From contig JAJEKV010000002.1 in assembly GCA_021234155.1 (NCBI GenBank), positions 39,235,841 to 39,299,840 of the forward strand: DNA of 64,000 nucleotides. Reading direction: 5' to 3'. Position 1 is the first letter of the stretch, and every line of letters begins with the position of its first letter. Origin of the DNA: Isoetes taiwanensis. Taxonomy: Eukaryota > Streptophyta > Lycopodiopsida > Isoetales > Isoetaceae. The notes under the pieces were generated by a model. That model was not told where the DNA came from. It saw only the letters and a program-made list of their open reading frames with translations, and did no database searches. Below, piece by piece: positions 1 to 10,196 of the stretch. A program made the translations under genes and the position numbers.

Positions 1-949
1 ATATGGGATGCAGTTACTTTGGCCCAAGTGAAAACTGGTCATTATCATGCACACATAAATCCCACCTTGGCACCAGGGCCCCAAGCTTATTTGCTTGCTT
101 CATTGTCCAGGAACAAGCTTGTAGCTATTGCATCAATTCGCACGGGGTCCCACAGGCTACGGATTGAGACAGGTAAATGGGAGCGGCCACAATTGCCGCG
201 AGAATTTTATTTACAATGCATCATTGGCTTCGAAATAACAGATTCAATAGTGTCAGGCTGTTTTAAAGCTTGCAATTGTCTAACATATTCCACAGTTGCT
301 CATGAACACTCTAGACAAACAGTTTAAAGTTGGACTGAAGCATAATATAGTTAAAAGATTGAGTCACCTTAAAGGATCTTCGCATGTCAAATCACAAGTT
401 GCATCACAAAATATGCAGAAATGATGGTACTTAAAGCTGGATACCAAACACGTTGATTATGAAATGGCTATGAAGAACATTATATATGCTTTTGCAAATT
501 TGCTCTCTAGAGAAATATTCATTTGCAGAGCAATGAAATGAAATGAAATGAAATGTTTGTTACGTCTTATCGAGACCTATCAGGTCTATAAGATGAAGAT
601 ATTTACAAAAAATATATTATCATGTCTCACTCTCGTATTCCTCCCTCTTATATCCTTCTACATCAGTTTTATCATCAAAATTATGTGTCTCATCTTCCCC
701 CTTCTCGTTATCCGAACCATTATTTTGTTTTTTACAGAGACTACTTTCATACAAAATTCTCTTTTTTTTAATACTTCATGTATATATAAACACTTACTTG
801 ATTCACGAGAAGTTCAAACAAATCAATTAGCGATGCAACTTTTATCTTGTATTTGCTCCTGATGTCCTAGTACTTGATACATTATAATAGAGTATGTGCT
901 TCATCCTAAACCACTATGTCAACTACTTCTGTAATTTCTCTACAACCAA
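1..949. other. No gene seen; AATGA pentamer run at about 533-555
   Basis: No open frame here resembles a known protein. A short run of AATGA units near 533-555 lies downstream (in minus orientation) of the LINE reverse transcriptase. RTE-type LINEs often end in short tandem repeats, so this may mark the LINE 3' end. That link is inference. Confidence 0.35.
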
Positions 950-2979
950 CGAAAGCCCGCAGGGAGGCTAGGTGCCTAGACCTCACATCCATAAAGGATA
1001 ACCATTTGGACAAGTGTTTTAACAATGTTCCCTTACGCGGCCAATTCCATAGCTCCATTTTGCTGCTCTAATTTTGAAGTGCACATAATGCCTTTAGGCC
1101 ATTGCTATATTGTTGCTCAATGCAGAGATCCCAACGGTAATTATTGCTTAAAGTAATCCCAAGATATTTGAAAGATGGCACATTTTCCAGGGGCATCCCT
1201 TTATGCAAGAATTCAGATTGAGAACAAGATCCAACTACTTAGTTTTTTATATATTCGCGGTCATTCTTGTTTGGTCACAAAACTTTGATAACATTTTAAA
1301 ATGCATCTCTAACCCCTTTTTACTGCGTGCCACCGTGGCTACATCATTAGCATAAAGTAAGAGTGAAATCACATAGCTCATCAAAGGAGCGTCAACTCCT
1401 TCATGAAACAATATCCAATCTTTTAGTTCATCTATGAAAATGCCAAACAGTATAGGAGATAGAGAGCATCCTTGTTTTACATCGATGCTGTTTCATTCTG
1501 GCCCATTTCAGTTTCTAACCAAGGGTGTGACAATTCCACTAGACTTTCTCATAAAGCATTTTAACAACCCCTTTAATATTAATAGGTACATTCAATGCGT
1601 TCATACGTTCCCATAATCTATCTCTTGGAACCATGTCAAAAGCTTTCTGAAAATCTACAAATGCCATAAAAATTGGTTTCTTCTTACCTTTGGCGCTGTG
1701 CACTATGGTCCTTACTGTGACTAGTTGATCTATTTTTGAATGTTTAGTTCTAAATCCCCCTTGTCCATGCACTTTCACTTCATTTTCCTCTGTCCAAGTG
1801 CTTAGCTTTCTTTCCACTATTGTTGCAAATAGTTTTGCCCATATGCTACTCATAAGTATGGTTCGATAGTTGCCAAGTATTGTTTTATCTTCGCTCTTAT
1901 GCACAGGCACTGTCCGATTACATTGCCATTCTTTTGGGAAACCTTGCTTCATCGCTTTATTAAACATCTTCATCACATACTAGACTACGCTATCTTCTAT
2001 CCATTTCAGTAATTCAGCCGCTAGTCCACACCTATCAAGTGCTTTGCCATTTGATAATTGTTGAATGCCATCCTTGACATCTGTACATGCGAAGAAAATT
2101 GGATCGGATGCATCTGGCAACTCCGTATTCATACATTGAGCTGTTCTTTATGATAAAGCCATTTCACATGCTCAAAAAGAGCCTCAGTTGGAAACTGCAT
2201 AGCTACTTCTTTTTTCGCCTCAGTTTGTTCCAGAATTTTTGCGGGTCTTGTACCCATTCATTTATCAAGGTCTCCTATCTAGATTTTATATATGCTCCCT
2301 TCTTCCTTCTGATTATGCCCCTTATATCTCTTTAGTTCTGTCAGCTTGTGCTCTTCTATTGCATTCAAAAATGTAGTGCATGCTTCTTTGCATTCATCAT
2401 CAAACCATGCATTATAAGATAAACCTTTTCGTGCTCTATTAGATTGAAAACATTCTTTGGCTGCTGAGATCATAGCATTTGTTAGCGTCGCACTCATTTT
2501 CTCAGTTGTCTCACATATTTTAACCAGGATGGATTTGAATCTATCTTTCTTCTGCCAATTCAAGAACATTTTTGGGTTTCTCTTAGTTTCTTGTACATGA
2601 ACTTTTTGCACTGTGATAGAGACAAATAATGGATGGTAGTCTGATTCTCCTCTCCCTTCTAGTATCTTGAATTCCTCTATTTGACCTACGAAATTCTCAC
2701 TGCAAATAAGGTAATCAACTACATTCTTTCCTTTGCATGTGCATATATCAGTGCCAAGGAACCATCGCATATACACAAATCAAAGCTAGAACACAAAGCC
2801 AATAAAGACTTACTCAATGCGGCCAAATCCCCCATATCGTTTGTCCGTGCTTGCATGCCTTTCGTTCTCCCATTAAAATCACCTATTAGCATGATATCTC
2901 CTTGTGCTGAGTATCTAAGTATGTCCTGTTCTAGATGGAAAAACGGCTCTGTTGGGTCCAGTTCCATTCTCATGTACAC
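950..2979 (-). pseudogene. Decayed non-LTR retrotransposon (LINE) ORF2: endonuclease and reverse transcriptase
   Basis: ORF2 encodes the enzyme for target-primed reverse transcription. Reading the minus strand, the piece at 2979-2719 has the endonuclease motif GDFNGR and the piece at 2776-2279 has VVDYLICSEN followed by ESDYHPL, the SDHxP-like active-site motif of apurinic-type endonucleases. The piece at 1976-1539 is the reverse transcriptase finger and palm: YRTILMSS, QGGFRTKHS and the first catalytic aspartate in FVDFQKAFD. Further down, in other frames, follow QDGCSLSPILFG, then LLYANDVAT (about 1345-1330) where YADD is expected, and KYLGITLSNNYRW (about 1175-1140), a thumb motif. The second catalytic aspartate of YADD is therefore Asn, and several frameshifts split the gene. 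It is a dead copy. RTE- or L1-like affiliation cannot be decided by eye. Confidence 0.8.
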
Positions 2980-3095
2980 TACCTAGTTAAGAAGAAGAAG
3001 CCATATAGAAGCCTAGGGGATGGGAAATCACATAAACTCTGACGCATTTCCAAGACAAAAAAGGAGACATTGACATCTAGGCCCATATGAATAGG

Positions 3096-3103
3096 ATTGG
3101 AGA
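3096..3103. repeat. Left target-site duplication of the hAT element (ATTGGAGA)
   Basis: The 8 bases ATTGGAGA sit directly before the CAGGGATA terminus and recur exactly after the right terminus at 12708-12715. An 8-bp duplication is the hallmark of hAT insertion. Confidence 0.93.
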
Positions 3104-3116
3104 CAGGGATAAGTTC
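3104..3116 (+). repeat. hAT left terminal inverted repeat
   Basis: CAGGGATAAGTTC starts the element. It matches the reverse complement of 12695-12707 at 12 of 13 positions and begins with the CAGGG typical of plant hAT ends. Confidence 0.9.
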
Positions 3117-3228
3117 AATACTGTATATGTTTTATACGTAATATATATTTTTCAAAAGATACGGCACAAATTTGACGTATAATACGTCAAAAATACGTCC
3201 AAAAACATTTCCGGCGTCGAAAAAAATT

Positions 3229-3478
3229 TGCGTAAGCGAAAACAACAGTTTCGCTTACGAGAAGATAGTTTCGCGTAAGCGAAACCGTTGTTTTCGCTTA
3301 TGCAAAGCGAGGAAATTTTTGCGTAAGCGAAAGCAACTGTTTCGCTTACGCAAAAATAGTTTCGCATACTGTTTTCGCTTACGCAAACTTTTTTAAACTT
3401 TGCGTAAGCGAAATCAAGAGTTTCGCTACCGCGAAAGTATCTTCGCGTAAGCGAAACTGTTGTTTTCGGTTACGCAAA
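3229..3478. repeat. Left subterminal motif array, GCGTAAGCGAAA in both orientations
   Basis: About a dozen copies (eight close to exact, the others with one or two changes) of CGTAAGCGAA or its complement TTCGCTTACG lie within 250 bp, often as head-to-head pairs able to fold into hairpins. The same motif forms the right subterminal array. In Ac-type hAT elements repeated subterminal motifs are the transposase binding sites, so these are inferred to be the binding sites of this family. Confidence 0.85.
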
Positions 3479-3596
3479 ATTTTACAAAGCATTTTAGGGC
3501 ATTTTGTTAAGGGAAAAAAAGTTTTTGCGCTACTGTCTGGTCTATTTTGAGCATGTGAATTATTATATATAAGAAGAATGTGTTTAGCCCTAGAAT

Positions 3597-3934
3597 TCAC
3601 CTCGAACGTTGACTACCAGGTCGAGTCAACATACTCCTTGGGAAATGGTCAGCCTTTGAGGGTTGGGTTTTGCGTTCGGGGCCTGACGCCGGAATATGTG
3701 AAGTGAGATTACTCCTTCACAAAGTTTTCCGACCTTGGGTTCCTACCCTATTCCTTAGAGACCTAAAGGTTCTTGTCTTTCCCTCCTTACGCTCGAACGA
3801 GACGTCGATGTAACATATGCGTAGTGAGCTTGCTCCTTCGCATATATAGACGTCGGCCTTTAGTTCGGACGATTAAGGAGTCTTTACCCTTTAGAATAGC
3901 AGAGCAGAGACAGTGATTTTAGATAGCAGCAGGG
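3597..3934 (+). promoter_or_regulatory. Transposase leader with serial hairpins
   Basis: The 340 bases before the transposase hold at least three short inverted repeats: GTTGACT with AGTCAAC near 3610, TGTGAAG with CTTCACA near 3698-3723, and ATATGCG with CGCATAT near 3816-3847. The last two share a GTGAG-TT-CTCCTT loop. This may be a structured 5' UTR or promoter. No function is proven, and no clear TATA box was chosen. Confidence 0.4.
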
Positions 3935-6473
3935 ATGGCAGCTGGGCACGCATCTACATCAGGCGGCGCTGGGGGCCATGCATCTACATCCCGTGCCGCC
4001 GGCGGTCATGCATCATCATCTAGGGGTGCGCGGCCGTCGCGCGGTCATGGCAGGGTCACGGGGGTTGCAGCAGCACGTGGAAGAATTGTATGTCGAAATA
4101 CTGGTGGTCGAAGGAGAGGTCCTGAGTGGGGATTTGTGAAGGAATTTGGCCAGAATGAGTGGCAATGTGTGTTTTGTGGGTACACGTTAATAAATGGATC
4201 TGCGACAAGAATACGAGCTCATCTTTTACGTGACTCTAAAATTGGGGTGCAAACTTGTACGGCATCTGCTGACATACGACAAGATGCAATTGAAGTGTTG
4301 GGTCTAAAAAAGAACTTCAGCAGAAAAACACAGCTAAGGGATAGTCAAGGACCTTCACCGTGCCAAGCAGAAGAGATCATTTACACCACCCCTCCTGCAG
4401 CGCCAATGTACCAACCAGAGGGTGGACTAAGGTCGATAGGAGGGTTAAGTAGGGCGCAAAAAGAATGGCAGAGACAATTGAAATAGTGGAAAGACAGACT
4501 AAGCAACAGAGGGTTGACCAATGCTTAACATCAGAGCAACTGAAGAAGACGCAATTGAAGGTTGTAGAGGCATTTTTATATACCGGATTGTCTCCACATG
4601 TCTTAGAACACAAAGTAATGAAAGAAGCCTTCCAAGAAGTTGCCAAAGCGGGGTCGGCTTTCAGGCTGCCATCATACAAGCATGCCAATAACAAAATGGT
4701 AGATGAAATACACGGGAAAATGGTGGAGAAGGTGGAGATGAAGTTGTGTCGTGTTACTGAAGCCAGGCCAGCTTCACTAGTGACTGATGGTTGGAGCAAT
4801 GTAAACAAGGACCACCTTATAAACTTTATGATCGTCTATCCAGGGGGCGAAGTATTTTTGAAGACCGTGGAAACTAAAACTGATCAGGTGACAGGAGATT
4901 GGATTTTTCAGAAAACAAAGGCTGTGATAGAGAGTTTTGGGCCGAAGAGAATATTTCAGGTCGTAATGGACAATGCGTCTAATTGTAAGTTAGCGGGTGA
5001 AATGTTGGGTCTGAATTTCCAGGATTGCACGCGACCAGCTGCCAATGCCATTGCCTAAACTTATTGCTCAAGGACTGGTTTTCACAGCACACTTGGTTCA
5101 AAGATCCCATTCAAAAGGCCCGTCATCTTGTGAAATTCATCACAAAGAAGCTGACAATTTATGCCAAGTCATTGCGTCAGAAGGCCCTAGCACTCATGAA
5201 TCCTGGTCAGACTCGGTTTGGTTCCAATTACATTTGTCTTGAAAGAGCGCTTAGGTGTCGCGACCCGATTATCTCGACCTTCAACCATACAGAGTTCTTT
5301 GAATGGGAGAGGAGGCAGAAGGGCAAAAATGCATCAAAACATCGGCAGCAAGCTGCTGCCCTTCGAGAAATGATTGGGCGGGAGACATTTTGGAAAGGCG
5401 TAAAGAATGTTGTCAAGTGCATGCAACCTGTTTGTCATGCCATCAAAACCCTTGATTCTTCGAAGGCAAGCACTGGAAAGGTCTGGAGGTGTTGGCACTC
5501 CATTCAATCCTTTCTAGAACGTGATGGCCCCAATGCACCATTTGATAATGCTAAGCACGCAACACTGTTCAGATGCTTCAATGAACGATGGAAGAAGTCC
5601 TACAATGATCTTCATGGCGCCGCACATGCCTTAGACCCACACAACCACGATATGGACCAGCATACAGATAAAGAAGTGATGGATTCATTGAAGAAGATTG
5701 CAAAAATGTATTATCCGAACAGCTCGGACTATAAGACCTTCATTGCCGAGTTAACTGAATACCAGAACTTGAGTGGAAGGTGGGCAAATGAAGAGCTTCA
5801 CGATGCACTGGAGAGTCATAAAAAGGAACCAAATATGGAATCCTATGCATGGTGGCAAGCCCATGGACAGGTTACTGATACGTTACAGGCCCTTGCAATG
5901 ACTATCCTCTCCTTGGTATCCTCCAATAGTGCAAGTGAGAGGAATTGGAGTGCTTATAAGTACATACACAGTGTCACACGAAATCGCCTGTTGCATAAGA
6001 AGGCTGACAAACTTGTATATAACTTCTCAAATTGGTGGCTTTTGAATCGCAACAGTGCAGATTCCGAAGTGGAAGAGGACAGCTTCAAAGACAGTGAGGA
6101 CGAGTTGCTTGCTGTAAATGCCGCTAACCATGTTGATGAGGACATTCAACATACCCATTTTGTCGATGCCGAAGATGATTTAGATAAGAACATGTTCTCG
6201 GACGACTCAGACGACAGCGAAGATACAGAAGAGGAGTCTGATGCAGAAAGGCCAGGTCCAAGTAATACAGGAGATCCGCTTGAGGACTTAACGGTACGTG
6301 ATCCAGCGGACTCTCCAATGCCAGTTACCCAGACAAACAGGCAACGTGTCAGAAGAAACACATCTCGAGGATGTTGCAGTAAGGGAAAGGGCCAGAGGAG
6401 GTTCAACCTAACCCTGCAGGCAGAAGAGGACGAAACTCTGGATGATGAAACTGATGAAGATGGTGCTGCCTAG
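3935..6473 (+). pseudogene. hAT transposase (BED finger, DUF659, hATC), two frameshifts
   Basis: The reading passes through three overlapping frames: 3935-4486, 4465-5058 and 5025-6473. The first begins with GHAST/S repeats and a basic stretch, then a BED-type finger (CVFCGY, a histidine in IRAHLL, a closing cysteine in VQTC). The second is the DUF659 part, with LVTDGWSNVNKDHLINF and VVMDNASNCKLAGEML carrying the conserved aspartates. The third begins at HCLNLLLKDW and ends with the hATC dimerisation block SNSASERNWSAYKYIHS and KLVYNFSNWWLL, then an acidic tail rich in Asp and Glu. DUF659 flows into HCLNLLLKD across a one-base loss near 5045, and the first two frames join across a shift near 4465-4486. 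All domains are otherwise complete, so the copy is young or recently broken. ATG at 3935 is the first in frame after the leader. An AATAAA lies 36 bases after the stop. Confidence 0.9.
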
Positions 6474-6508
6474 AAAAATGATGTGATTGTAACTGTGCTG
6501 GCACTATT

Positions 6509-6514
6509 AATAAA
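6509..6514 (+). terminator. Polyadenylation signal AATAAA of the transposase gene
   Basis: A canonical AATAAA lies 36 bases after the transposase stop codon in an AT-rich stretch, the right place for transcript 3' end formation. Confidence 0.55.
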
Positions 6515-6881
6515 AAGTAAAGTTTTTTGTTATAAGTTTTTGTCTTCTGTATATTTCGTTACCGTGTTCTATGTTTCTTTCATGTATGATGATTTAGGGT
6601 CATTTCAACAATTTGTAACTTCGTTCGGTGTTTCATTCATGTGTAACCCCAGTCGACATTGCCTAGAGAAACCTCGCCGTGTTCCATTACCTCCATCGAC
6701 CATAGTATCTTCTGAACCCTCCTCGGATCAGATCCGTCTCGACTTCCGTTGCTGCTTGCCTCTTCGCATGCCACAGAATCTTGCTGATGAGAAGTAATCT
6801 ACGCATGCCAAGGGGCCAAACAGCCACGGACCAGTTGGGACGAATCTGATGCTGAAGAGGGTTCATAAGGTACATGATCCA

Positions 6882-7125
6882 CATCGTCCCATCCACTGGA
6901 TAGGTAAGACGTATCTCCAGTACGCCAAATTGGCATTTGAATGCTATCAGGACCCTATACCTGTACTCCATTCTTTTGGGTGGCACATGCTCTACATACC
7001 TAATGGGTTTATATGGCAGGTGCCACCTAAAGGAATGGAGGTACAGATACACGATCCCGATGGCATTCAAACGCACATTTGGCATATCGGAGTTACGTCT
7101 TACCTATCCAGTGGACGGGACAATG
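6882..7125. repeat. Long imperfect hairpin, about 105-bp arms, inside the hAT element
   Basis: The arm at 6882-6986 (starting CATCGTCCCATCCACTGG) pairs with the complement of 7020-7125 (ending CCAGTGGACGGGACAATG), with a loop of about 33 bases and scattered mismatches. Read as RNA it would form a long stem resembling an inverted-repeat small-RNA precursor. It could also be a nested foldback element, but no flanking duplication was found. Confidence 0.75.
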
Positions 7126-7142
7126 GAACAAGTGATATCAGA

Positions 7143-7230
7143 GTGAAAGCATCGAGACTTCCCAAATCTTGCTTTCACGCTACATTGCCCAAAGAGGCGG
7201 GGAAAGAAAGATTGAGAAGTCTCGATGCTT
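7143..7230. repeat. Second hairpin in the hAT element
   Basis: AAGCATCGAGACTTCCCAAA at 7147 onward pairs with the complement of AAGATTGAGAAGTCTCGATG ending at 7230. A smaller inverted repeat (GTGAAAGC at 7143 and GCTTTCAC at 7171) overlaps it, so two alternative folds are possible. It lies 20 bp after the longer hairpin. Confidence 0.65.
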
Positions 7231-8253
7231 GAATTCATCAATCACTAATCTCTAATGAACCCACAAAATCGCAAGCAACCACTAGGCGGATATCATCCGT
7301 GGCCACAATAAAAATAGAGTACTCAAAAACCTTGTTACCTCCGTCCTTGTACAATCCACCACGACGCCAAAGGGGACGCGTCCTCTAATTTCAAGTCACA
7401 GTGCTGCTGGAGGTTCTCCATCAATAGCAAGAGTTAGGATATTCCATGATTTGGTGCCTAACAGCCGCTATATAGATGGACAAAGCCCAGGCACCACTTT
7501 GGCTTGAAATTAGGGTACGCTCTCACCTCTGACGTCATAGCAACTTGCATACGAGAACTTTTACCTCTAGAACGAACGATTTTTGCTCCAGATCCCATTT
7601 GGGGTTTTTTTGTGTAATATAACCTAGCAAAGTAACTAAACCACATTGACACAGAGAGACTCCAAAAGAGAGCCAGAACAAAGCTCGCTCTTTCTAAAGG
7701 AGGTAACAAGAATTTCAAGAAGTCTATATTGTTTGCCACGGAGAATATCAAGCCTGGTGAACTGACAACCATTCAAGAGGGTCACGCTCCAGGCTTACTC
7801 CCTTTTCGAGTTTCCTGCTTGATATATCTAAATCGCCACCTAAAATGAGTGAGCGACCTCATCCTAGAGGGCAATTTTGATACATCAAATAGGACAAACA
7901 AAAGAGACTAAGCCAGGGTGAAAGAGATGACAGTTAGTCCACTAATCCTAATTGGCATCTGTCCCTCTACATCAGGCCCTTCTTTTCAGTGATCACCATG
8001 GTTTTAACAACTATGATGTTCAAAGAAAAGAAGGCCTGACATGAGGTCCAGATGTCAAATATGTTGCGTGTGCAGATGATTTGACTCACTCACATACTTA
8101 ACTATTACACAAACAACTCAATGCGGCAACCCAACCCCCAAAATTTTATTAAGACAACAAATCCTCGTCAACGAACGTTGGTTCATTCATGTGCATCTGA
8201 GATCTTAGGAAAAAATATCAAAAAAATAATGTAGATAGCAGTGTATTCGAAGC
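7231..8253. other. hAT internal spacer with a third inverted repeat at about 7970-8043
   Basis: No protein-like frame is seen on either strand. CATCAGGCCCTTCTTTTC near 7971 faces GAAAAGAAGGCCTGACATG near 8024, forming an imperfect stem of about 18 bp with a loop of roughly 35 bases. The stretch may contain the promoter of the kinase gene, but no convincing promoter element was found. Confidence 0.45.
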
Positions 8254-8523
8254 TCATGGGTTTAAGTAATCGTCCTGATCCTCCACCACCACGTTTGCAC
8301 CAGGATTCACCCAATCACCTGTTGGCCCAGGAGCGGGAGGCAGGTACTTGTTAATGTCTGGTACCTCCTCACCTTCACGCGGTTCTTCCACCTCCCTCCA
8401 AAGGTCCATTTCACGTTGGGTATGGAATGCGTGAGCCATTCCGTCCCTCCTGCGAGCAATCAGAGGTGGCATGGGGGGGGCATGCGTGATTGCATGTTGA
8501 GCACGGCATACTGGAACTCTCAT
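8254..8523 (-). CDS. Short acidic, proline-rich ORF of unknown function in the hAT element
   Basis: An 89-codon frame runs toward the transposase and overlaps the kinase start by two bases. It reads like the end of a real protein: a basic start, then acidic and proline-rich text (EEVPDINKYLPPAPGPTG) and a C-terminus DDYLNP. No upstream exon was found on the minus strand because the kinase gene occupies it. It may be a divergently transcribed fourth gene, an exon remnant, or chance. I do not recognise the family. Confidence 0.3.
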   Translation of the reverse strand: MRVPVCRAQHAITHAPPMPPLIARRRDGMAHAFHTQREMDLWREVEEPREGEEVPDINKYLPPAPGPTGDWVNPGANVVVEDQDDYLNP

Positions 8524-9920
8524 GAAAGATGCTGAGAGAGTTTTTGGGCCTCGAATGATAGAGCTAGAACCTGAAAAGATTGATTCTGAAAGGTATGCTT
8601 GGATAGATGGGAATGTATCTCGTACAACTGGAAATATGATTCATGCGGTGGCAAATTTAACTAGACCGCAGAGTGCCTAAAAGATAAGGCTGTGGAATGG
8701 AATACAGCTTGGACGAATCGAAAGCTTAGAAAGGAAACCCATCAACCCCCTCATCTAATTAAGAAAGTTTTGGTACAGACTATTAGAGCCAAGCGTCCTG
8801 GTGAGACTGATAAAGAGTGGGAAAAAAGAAAAAGGGTAGATGCCAAGACTATATGGTTTGCAATGGTGGATTCCTCTCAGATAATCAACAGGACTAGAAT
8901 TGGTTCGGGAACAGATAGAACGGTGTTCAAATGCAATATCTTGGATTCTAGTTTTCTTAAAGACGAACCCTATTGTGTTAAATTTCAGAATGATGATGTC
9001 CGATTAGGTACGGCGAGGCCTGATGTGATAGTAAAGGCCATGATGAAAAACATGAGGGAGTCGCAAATGCAGGTTAGACATGGCTCTATCATACGCTGCA
9101 TTGGTCATACAACTGGGTTAGAAAGAACAGGGTTGATATTTCCTTACTGGAATGGGGGTTCTTGTGCATCTCTTTTTGTGCATCATGGAGATAATGAGTT
9201 TGCGAGGCATGCATTTCAAAGATTAGGGTATAAGCCTAGTGTCGAGGTCGACGTCCATAAGCTTGAGCAACGGAGGAAGCAAGAGTTATATGTTGCTCAA
9301 AGAGTGGGTGATCTAACTATGTCGTTTTTAAGCGGCTTGCTTAAGCTTCATAAAGAGCACCATTTACACATGGACTTGCACCCGGGCAATGTCTTGCTTC
9401 ATTTTGACTTTGGGAAAGAGAGAGGATGCACGGACCCCCAGGCTATTTATATTGGTATATGTGATTGGGGAGAAGAAAGGCTAATAGGTGAGCTTGTGGA
9501 AGTGAAGCGGTGGGCATACAAAGGCATGGATGGTGCTGCCAAAAAGACGATTGAGAATGAAAGACTTGCCTATCCATACATGCATGATGATTTGTATTGG
9601 GGTCCAAAAAGAGATGGAACTAAGATGGTGCCTGCAAGGGTAGATTTCGACCTTTTAGGGGCAGCCTACTTTATCTATTACCTTGCTGATTTTGCACGCA
9701 GGCATTCTTTCTTGGAGGCTATGGGTACCACTGAACAAAGCCAGAGGTTTCGAAACATGTGCAATTATTTGAAGCACTGTGTCGAATCCCAATACGAGAC
9801 AAGGCACGCAAGTTTGATCTGAACCAGCTACTGAACACCATGCGGAGCACTTGGAATTGCTCTCCAACACATTGCACAAGACCCCAAATGGAATCAGATT
9901 GGATTCCTCAAGTTGGATAG
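8522..9920 (+). pseudogene. Divergent protein kinase carried by the hAT element, two frameshifts
   Basis: The main frame (8692-9822) has the marks of an active-type kinase fold: a glycine loop IGSGTDRTVFKC (residues 70-81 counted from 8692), the ATP lysine in YCVKF (K97), a catalytic loop HMDLHPGNVL with Asp228 and Asn233, and a metal loop ICDWGEE where DWG stands for DFG. HMD replaces the usual HRD. The reading clearly extends at both ends in other frames: 8522 onward gives MKDAERVFGPRMIELEP, joining near 8677, and after about 9790 a shifted frame gives KFDLNQLLNTMRSTW and stops at 9918-9920. One-base losses at these two points would explain both. The protein would be about 465 residues, with no membrane segment. 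It may phosphorylate the transposase or host factors, but that is speculation. It lies downstream of the transposase on the same strand and was probably expressed separately. Confidence 0.8.
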
Positions 9921-10196
9921 GTGCAGACGATGCTGATCAAGCTAGACCAAGTCACGCTTAGCGTGCCATTTATGAGCTCTCTTGTATGCAACCAAAAAAA
10001 TTTATTGATTGAACAATTGCTTTAGACACATTTAATAAAACATCTTTGGCATTCTTATATATTTATTTTTGTTGCACTTGATTTTTTTTATAATTTATAA
10101 GTCATATTGAGTAGTTTTTTATTTTGCGTAGTTAACAACATAAAGCGTATATGCAAGTTAACGAACAAACAAGTTACCTAGTGCCAAACAAAAAGA

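Noticed and set aside
3229-3478. CRISPR-like array
   Set aside because: Repeats are in both orientations with irregular short spacing, in a plant transposon end; no spacers of constant length.
3152-3600. Phe/Arg/Leu repeat ORFs in the left hAT array
   Set aside because: They translate the subterminal DNA motif, which is present in both orientations; better explained as binding sites.
6687-7232. Overlapping ORFs on both strands after the transposase
   Set aside because: Both strands look similar because the region is an inverted repeat; no domain in any frame.
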